Positions 60,301 through 64,000 of a DNA stretch of 64,000 bases are shown piece after piece. Each line of letters starts with the position of its first letter. Within the stretch, counting starts at the first letter, position 1. A program made the position numbers and the translations under genes. Source of the stretch: Maniola hyperantus (lineage: Eukaryota > Arthropoda > Insecta > Lepidoptera > Nymphalidae); contig NC_048561.1 of assembly GCF_902806685.2 (NCBI RefSeq), positions 6,289,439 through 6,353,438 of the forward strand, written 5' to 3'. The notes beneath the pieces were generated by a model, which saw only the letters and a program-made list of their open reading frames with translations, did no database searches and had not been told where the DNA came from.

Positions 60301-63300
60301 CGTCAACACTGAGGGTATCATCTCTTCCACTAACTTCGGTTCCTTCGCAGCCTCTTCTACTCTTAGCCCCATCATCCTTAGCTTTGTGCTGCCCTCTACT
60401 GTAAACAAGATAAACAAACTAAAACCCACAGATGATTACGTAAAACGTTGCAGTAGCGACAGCAACGCGACAGCAGTAGCAATCGGACAGTTCATTTGCT
60501 GTCTCTCTTCTTCTTCTTCTTATTTTGCTTTGTGGCTATTGCTGTCTCTCTCTATCCGGACGTTTGACAGCAACGATCGCGAGATTTACGCCTGTAGCTG
60601 TCGCGAGATACGTAATGAACCCGCCGTTGTATAGAAGCAAGCGTTACTTTGCGGAAGTCCATGATATACAATGAATTTGTGTGGTGCTGCGTGGTGGTGG
60701 TGCGTATTGCTTGCCTGGTGGCTGCTTCTTCCTGCATGTTTAGCAGTGGGAGGGCGGGCGGTGAATTTCGCATGCTGCATGTTGCACCATACAGATTCGA
60801 CCTGTTTCAGCGGATTATAGCAAATTAAGCATCTAAATATATAAAAGGAAAAGGTGACTGACTGACTGACTGATCTATCAACGCACAGCTCAAACTACTG
60901 AACGGATCGGGCTGAAATTTGGCATGCAGATAGCTATTATGACGTAGGCATCCGCTAAGAAAGGATTTTTGAAAATTCAACTCCTAAGGGGGTGAAAAAG
61001 GGGTTTGAAATTTGAGTAGTCCACGCGGACGAAGTCGCGAGCATAAGCTAGTTGTAAACTAAAACCCGACTACGGTCCTCTTAATAACGCTGAAAATAGT
61101 AAAACTAGCTGATGTAAAAATAGTAAAACTAGCTGATGTAAAAATAGTAAAACTAGCTGATGTAAAAATAGTAAAACTAGCTGATGTAAAAATAGTAAAA
61201 CTAGTTGATGTAAAAATAGTAAAACTAGCTGATGTAAAAATAGTAAAACTAGCTGATGTAAAAATAGTAAAACTAGCTGATGTAAAAATAGTAAAACTAG
61301 CTGATGTAAAAATAGTAAAACTAGCTGATGTAAAAATAGTAAAACTAGCTGATGTAAAAATAGTAAAACTAGCTGATGTAAAAATATTAAAACTAGCTGA
61401 TGTAAAAATAGTAAAACTAGCTGATGTAAAAATAGTAAAACTAGCTGATGTAAAAATATTAAAACTAGCTGATGTAAAAATAGTAAAACTAGCTGATGTA
61501 AAAATAGTAAAACTAGCTGATGTAAAAATAGTAAAACTAGCTGATGTAAAAATAGTAAAACTAGCTGATAGCTGACTTCATTCGCGTGTAATTAGGTTTT
61601 TTAAAAATCCCGTGGGAACTCTTTGACTTTCCGGGATAAAAAGTATCCTATGTCAATCTCCAAGCCTTTAACTATACCCATGCAAAAACTCACGTCAATC
61701 CGTTGCTCCGTTGTGACGTAATTGAAGGACAAACCAACAAACTAACAAACAAACACACTTTCGCATTCATAATAAGGGTACTGATTGAGTTTCTGTCGAT
61801 TGGTATATTTTAATAGTGTACTAAAATTATATTTATCAACTCAGTATTTTTAGGGTTCCGTACCTCAAAAGGAAAAAAAAACCGAAGTCATAAGGCTCTG
61901 GCAGACGGACAGACAGACAAGTGCAATTTCACACAAGTAGAATCAGAGGTCTCGCTTCGCTCGGTCTACTAGGCTCGATTTCGGTCTTACAACTGATTCT
62001 GCCATCTTCAGTTGACAGAACCGTCCCAAAGGTGCTTTAAAACATCTCAGTAAAAGATGGCGGCCTCAAAACAGGTGTTCTATTTGGCAGCCATTCTAAA
62101 TACGATTTAAAAAATCTAAGTTACTCTCCAGTCCCGCCTTAAGAAGTTTCACTTCAAGTACATACCTATAACCGGTCCGCTATTTGATTCACTAACATTT
62201 TGCGATGTTTCCGTGGGTGGGGGATTTTTTGCACTCGCATCTTCGGTCGCGTTACCTGCCTGGCTGTCACCTGATAAAAGACAAGAAAGAAACGTTAATA
62301 TCGTGCATTCAATTTTAAAAAAACGGAAGTCGGTTAAAAAGCAGGCAGAAGCGAAACTGTTCACTGTATTGGTCACTCATGTTGGCAACAATGTGTGCTC
62401 AGTGCTGCCCAGCCAATGAGGCGCGTATCGTTTCCGCGCTATCTACATGTACCTAGATCAAATAATAATTGTCCTAATGTACCTTAGATATTTAAACTAG
62501 CTTATGCTCGCGACTTCGTCCGCGTGGACTACACAAATTTCAAACTCCTATTTCACCCCCTTAGGGGTCGAATTTTCAAAAATCCTTTCTTAGCGGATGC
62601 CTACGTCATAATAGCTATCTGCATGCCAAATTTCAGCCTGATCCGTCCAGTAGTTTGAGCTGTGCGTTGATAGATCAGTCAGTCAGTCAGTCAGTCAGTC
62701 ACCTTTTCCTTTTATATATTTAGACTAGCTTATGCTCGCGACTTCGTCCGCGTGGACTACAAAATTTTAAACCCCTATTTCACCCCCTTAGGAGTTGAAT
62801 TTTCAAACATCCTTTCTTAGTGGATGCCTACGTCATAACAGCTATCTGCATCCCAAATTTCAGCCCGATCCGTCCAGTAGTTTGAGCTGTGCGTTGATAG
62901 ATCAGTCAGTCAGTCAGTTAGTCAGTCAGTCACCTTTTCCTTTTATATATATAGATTAGTAGAGTGGGGATTCATGTATCGCCATCTAACACCAATTTAC
63001 AGGATATATTTCGGAGAGTGTGCCGAAGAACTTTTCGAGCTGGTTCCTCCTTCACCTTTCTACTATCGTACCGCAAGGCATCGCCAAAGTCTGCACCCGT
63101 ACGTAGTCGAAATTCCACGGATATGTACGAAGCCATTTGTCTCATCATTTCTAATTCGAATCGCTAAGATTTGGAACACCCTTCCAGCATCAGTTTTCCC
63201 CTCCAATTATAATATGGCTACCTTCAAGTCAAAAGTGAATAGGCATCTTCTAGAGATGCGCACTCCATCTTAGGCATCATAACTTGCCATCACGTCTGAT

Positions 63301-63945
63301 TGCAGCCAAGCACTAGTCTATAAATTAAAAAAAAATCAAGGGCAGATAAAGCTGCTAAGTATTTGAACAACTTTGAGCCTCAATTGCTCAACCGGTATAG
63401 GAGTGGACTGAAAACCGAAAGGTCGACGGTTCAAACCCCGCCCGTTGCACTATTGTCGTACCTACTCCTAGCACAAGCCTGACGCTTAGTTGGAGAGGAA
63501 AGGGGAATATTAGTCATTTAACATGGCTAATATTCTTTAAAAAAAAAAAAAAAACTTTTCTGCAGCAAAGCTATATGTACATACTGCTACCATCTGCATC
63601 GTTTGGCAACGGCCTCTGTCGAAGACTACCGTTGACTCGATGGCGATGCCAATTGACATCGAGGAGATGCGGGAGAAGTTGGATCTCTGTTCTTACTTTA
63701 GTATGGAAGACGATAAGCATGCATGCCAGCATGCCATTGGACTGTATAGGTTACCTTCCGCCTGCCGTCGGAGCCGACGTCTGTCCCCCGGGTTGGTGTA
63801 AGAGAACATCTCGACGGCCATCTCGTCAACCTCATCACCATCTCTGTTCACGTCCAGGTCTCTGTAGTAGTTCTTGGCTTCATCGTCATCGGAGAGGTCT
63901 GTCAGCTCTTCCCGTGGTGAGTCCTCCACTTCGTTTTCTGATGTC
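40546..63945 (-). CDS. uex: Unextended (uex), CNNM-family Mg2+ transport mediator
   Basis: CNNM proteins mediate magnesium efflux at the plasma membrane. Sixteen coding exons: 63755-63945, 62166-62270, 60178-60398, 57059-57341, 55528-55784, 54612-54728, 53673-53844, 52312-52503, 49972-50118, 49329-49466, 48785-48927, 47238-47364, 45308-45437, 43943-44039, 42808-42876 and 40546-40644. All phases agree, giving about 828 aa in the window. Order: acidic N-terminal region; extracellular domain ('SFHLRLFGEGFTNATVIAF'); DUF21 membrane domain ('FSGLNLGLMALDRTEL', 'GNYLLCTILLSNVAVN', 'AEITPQAICARHGL'); CBS pair ('YSRIPVYEG', 'KDLAFVDPDD', 'GLITLEDVIEEMI'); cyclic-nucleotide-binding-like domain ('VDYFVLILEGRVEV', 'AGPFTYFGVQAL'); short tail. 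Human CNNM2 matches block for block. The first exon with the signal peptide lies beyond the window. A partial second copy of the DUF21 exon is at 56671-56830. Confidence 0.95.
40813..40957. mobile_element. MITE family R (GTGGCGTGCA ends)
   Basis: 'cagtggcgtgcacagtg' on the left and 'gacctgcacgccac' on the right, with 'ggtaagcagtgcatttatgc' inside. Longer copies with secondary insertions are at 56360-56583 and 59671-60154. Confidence 0.65.
41066..41200. mobile_element. Palindromic MITE family I, second copy
   Basis: Same as 12818-12952: 'ttgtacacaatctctaaact' and 'agtttagagattgtgt' arms around 'ttgcttgcggaaaaggatag', with the centre inverted relative to the first copy. Confidence 0.72.
41994..42416. 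mobile_element. Nested palindromic MITE
   Basis: The outer ends 'ttggcactgattctgatcgc' and 'gcgctcagaatctgtaccgg' pair. A second related element with 'atggcgccgattctattgtc' starts inside at about 42139. A relative with both ends is at 45620-45910 ('tggcaccgattct' and 'agaatcggggcca'). Confidence 0.6.
43075..43895. mobile_element. Family C repeat followed by SINE family D
   Basis: In a uex intron. Family C is at 43075-43505, and its last 60 bases are repeated at 43515-43575. SINE D then follows in reverse (43583-43892), with its B box read as 'gggatcgaacccccgacctc' on plus. Confidence 0.72.
44397..45140. mobile_element. Two Helitron-like family A copies in opposite orientation
   Basis: A reverse copy at 44397-44615 and a forward copy at 44929-45137, separated by unrelated sequence with a third repeat type ('tcggcgaacttcgtagcgtc', about 44735-44930). 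The pair could form a large stem. Inside a uex intron. Confidence 0.65.
45478..45622 (-). mobile_element. SINE family F (tRNA-headed)
   Basis: Read on minus: 'ctcaaccggtataggagtgg', 'aaaggtcgacggttcaaatc' (B box), 'ctaggagtag' region and 'cgcttagttggagaggaaag'. Other copies are at 56905-57040 (minus) and 63376-63557 (plus, with a long A run). Confidence 0.72.
47635..48150 (+). mobile_element. RTE LINE tail, split by an insertion
   Basis: 'gttgcgaagctgaagtggca', 'cagggcacatagttcgtaca' and 'aatggcgacctcgcaccgga' form the C-terminal coding part ('VAKLKWQWAGH'). The tail is interrupted at about 47776-48002 by unrelated DNA with 'gatccgcgagggacagtagt', and resumes with 'gcgttggaagaccccccact' to 'gacctatgtccagcagtgga'. 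Confidence 0.62.
48172..48700 (+). mobile_element. SINE D split by an AT palindrome and a Helitron-like copy
   Basis: The SINE head (48172-48262) has an intact B box. It is interrupted by a (TA)n array with a central 'tagaatat' (about 48283-48374) and a reverse family A element (48373-48573). The SINE body then continues at about 48590 with 'gaaggaaaacatcgtgagga' up to about 48700. The order of insertion is clear: SINE first, then the Helitron-like element. Confidence 0.72.
49035..49312. repeat. 31-34 bp minisatellite in a uex intron
   Basis: About nine units of 'gaaactttgcgacacatctcggattgaaagt' type, with spacing that shifts between 31 and about 34 bases because some units carry an extra 'tg(t)' ('gcatgtctcgg' against 'acatctcgg'). 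Lack of stop codons in the unit creates long open frames in several phases on both strands; these are not genes. Confidence 0.85.
49630..49792. mobile_element. MITE family S, third copy
   Basis: 'tacaatgcgacaaggctatc' on the left, 'caagagagccttgtc' on the right, with 'ccaacagcgcccccctgtca' inside. Its end motif is slightly decayed. Confidence 0.65.
50165..51260. repeat. Two inverted family C repeats
   Basis: A reverse copy (50165-50580) and a forward copy (50840-51260) of the same ~420-bp repeat face each other across about 260 bp inside a uex intron, giving a potential long hairpin. A family B Helitron-like piece follows in reverse (51300-51535). Confidence 0.72.
52088..52206 (+). repeat. 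(GAT)n(GGT)n triplet run
   Basis: A pure triplet microsatellite: (GAT)n, a short (AAT) break, about 24 GGT units, then (GAT)n again. It follows the end of an RTE tail, which in Lepidoptera often ends in GATGAT repeats. It produces poly-Val and poly-Gly open frames that are not genes. Confidence 0.85.
52551..52895 (+). mobile_element. SINE family E, complete copy
   Basis: Starts 'gacctccctggcgcagtggt', B box 'ggttcgattcc', ends with 'aacttgtatctgaataaaaa'. Very similar to the copies at 2721 and 54080, so the family was active recently. Confidence 0.8.
54080..54420 (-). mobile_element. SINE family E inserted in another repeat
   Basis: A reverse copy of SINE E. The segments on both sides ('cgattccc'/'cctataacccc' with 'acgggatcgtgtccctatttt'-like ends near 53880-54070 and 54425-54475) are inverted relative to each other, so the SINE appears to have landed inside a palindromic element spanning about 53875-54475. 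Confidence 0.65.
55065..56335. repeat. Family C copies flanking a uex exon
   Basis: One forward copy at 55065-55420 lies just downstream of uex exon 5 (55528-55784 on minus), and another shortened one at 56105-56330 lies upstream of it. An A run of about 23 bases is at 55930-55954. No other gene is seen. Confidence 0.65.
56650..56830 (-). repeat. Partial duplicate of the uex DUF21 membrane exon
   Basis: This is a copy of the donor half of the uex exon at 57059-57341, including its donor (56671/56670, 'gtaag'). It reads 'WASFILIVILLMLASLFSGL' and 'NLGLMALDRTELKIIAYT', against 'WASLILI..' and '..IIANT' in the real exon. Most of the base changes between them are silent. The 5' part of the exon is missing: alignment fades after 'AAGGTACTAGGA', where an in-frame TAA appears. 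A SINE F (56905-57040) and a family A fragment lie between copy and original. Confidence 0.85.
57415..57884. mobile_element. Partial SINE E followed by complete SINE D
   Basis: In the uex intron upstream of the DUF21 exon: a SINE E 3' half (57415-57530, plus) with 'taccaccaggtgagattgca', then SINE D in reverse (57563-57884) with 'gggatcgaacgcccgacctt'. Confidence 0.75.
58175..59122. mobile_element. TIR element interrupted by a LINE fragment
   Basis: 'tacggcccgttcacacatgg' at the left is mirrored by 'acatgtgtgaaccggccgta' at the right. Internal 'acggatacgt' and 'actgtacacagaatactgtg' motifs belong to the TIR element. Between about 58265 and 58820 lies a LINE 3' fragment ending in an (ATA)n tract, which splits the element ('gttcacacataggcaccgt' before, 'acgttcaacggatccc' after). 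Confidence 0.72.
58266..58820 (+). mobile_element. LINE (Jockey/CR1-like) C-terminal fragment
   Basis: An open frame of 140 codons (58272-58694) with 'LEKVQKAFLRYLYKKLHGYY', 'LGFHSLKTRRN' and 'RTSAALNALLK' matches the C-terminal part downstream of the RT domain in lepidopteran non-LTR elements. It is followed by a short 3' UTR and a (TAA/ATA)n tail at about 58781-58819. 5'-truncated; not a host gene. Confidence 0.72.
59312..60157. mobile_element. Two adjacent MITEs
   Basis: First, a palindromic element (59312-59671) with 'agggttgccaggcgtccgga' and 'ggcgacctggcaacc' ends and repeated 'gtgtccgg.c' motifs inside. Directly next to it is a family R element (59671-60154) with 'cagtggcgtgcacaggagtt' and 'gagctgcacgccactgctgg' ends. 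The second appears inserted at the edge of the first, since 'ggcaaccc' resumes after it. Confidence 0.65.
60835..61052 (-). mobile_element. Helitron-like family A copy
   Basis: 'ataaaaggaaaaggtgactg' start, 'ggcatgcagatagctattat' middle, 'gaagtcgcgagcataagcta' end with CTAG. It sits 40 bp before the 24-bp array. Confidence 0.68.
61093..61572. repeat. 24-bp tandem array next to a Helitron-like end
   Basis: Twenty units of 24 bp ('aaaatagtaaaactagctgatgta'), with only two G-to-T changes and one C-to-T change. Each unit contains 'actagctgatg', the terminus of the family B element, and the last unit runs straight into a family B copy ('ctagctgatagctgacttca', 61565-61790). In a uex intron. Confidence 0.9.
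61565..61790 (+). mobile_element. Helitron-like family B copy adjoining the array
   Basis: 'gacttcattcgcgtgtaatt', 'aaaaatcccgtgggaactct', 'ccgggataaaaagtatccta', ending with 'caaacacactttcgcattca' and 'taataagggta'. Its CTAG end is fused to the 24-bp array. Confidence 0.72.
62497..62955 (+). mobile_element. Two family A elements in direct tandem
   Basis: The first runs 62497-62725 and the second 62726-62955. Each runs from 'ctagcttatgctcgcgactt' to a (CAGT)n tract and 'caccttttccttttatatat'. The second begins where the first ends ('tttagactagcttatgc'), as expected if one inserted into the end of the other or they arose by tandem copying. Confidence 0.72.
62956..63280 (+). mobile_element. 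LINE 3' coding fragment
   Basis: An open frame to TAG at 63271-63273 with 'PFYYRTARHRQSLHPYVVEI', 'IRIAKIWNTLPASVFPSNYN' and 'FKSKVNRHLLEM' is the conserved C-terminus of a lepidopteran Jockey/CR1-like polymerase. Only about 100 codons remain, truncated at the 5' side by the family A element. Not a host gene. Confidence 0.72.
63376..63557 (+). mobile_element. SINE family F, complete copy with A run
   Basis: 'ctcaattgctcaaccggtat' head, 'gtcgacggttcaaaccccgc' B box, 'acgcttagttggagaggaaa', ending 'taatattc' and a run of about 16 A. It lies between uex exons 1 and 2 of the window. Confidence 0.75.
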
Positions 63946-64000
63946 CTGTGGAACAAATTAATACACAGTTATATACCAGAAAGTTAGCAAAATCTTAGCG

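Noticed and set aside
60221..60634. 137-codon plus-strand frame
   Set aside because: It is the antisense shadow of the uex exon 60178-60398, extended by chance into a low-complexity (TTC)n stretch.
62974..63273. 99-codon open frame as a host gene
   Set aside because: It has the W-N-T-L-P signature of LINE C-termini and is truncated by a Helitron-like element.

Overview
The window is nuclear DNA of an insect, almost certainly a butterfly or moth. The genes have spliced exons with GT/AG borders and good matches to known insect and vertebrate families. The spaces between them are filled with repeats typical of Lepidoptera: tRNA-headed SINEs, Helitron-like elements whose end reads CTAG next to a 'GCGACTTCGTCCGCG' core, fold-back MITEs and RTE-type LINE tails. 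The species cannot be told from the sequence. There is one run of 200 Ns (19256-19455).

Layout. (1) 1-10798, plus strand: the 3' end of Slik, the SLK/LOK-family Ste20 kinase, with two possible last exons (5033-5887 and 10649-10798) that can both follow the exon at 1638-1781. (2) 10799-18229: a repeat-rich stretch, with one unrecognised exon-like piece near 12.7 kb. (3) 18230-32519, minus strand: beta-sarcoglycan, complete in four exons except that the N gap lies next to exon 3. Its 12.4-kb second intron holds four exons of flotillin-2 on the opposite strand (21988-26738) and a 4-kb RTE-clade LINE (27.4-31.5 kb). (4) 33020-36632, plus strand: proteasome subunit alpha-2, complete in six exons, head to head with beta-sarcoglycan across 500 bp. 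(5) 37543-37613: a THAP-like first exon with a lost zinc ligand. (6) 40546-63945, minus strand: Unextended (uex), the CNNM magnesium-transport mediator, 16 coding exons with only the first part of the protein outside the window.

The genes do not form a pathway. They belong to separate housekeeping and membrane systems: a cortical ERM kinase, the sarcoglycan complex, membrane microdomains, the proteasome and Mg2+ homeostasis.

The most unusual feature is a recurring pattern. Partial copies of exons lie next to the real exon in three genes: beta-sarcoglycan exons 3 and 4, proteasome alpha-2 exon 5 and the uex transmembrane exon. Other points of interest are the two Slik tails, an internal-only flotillin-2 piece with a net -2 frameshift, and a 24-bp tandem array built from a Helitron-like terminus plus its flank. 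No prokaryotic-type system, CRISPR array or viral gene was seen.
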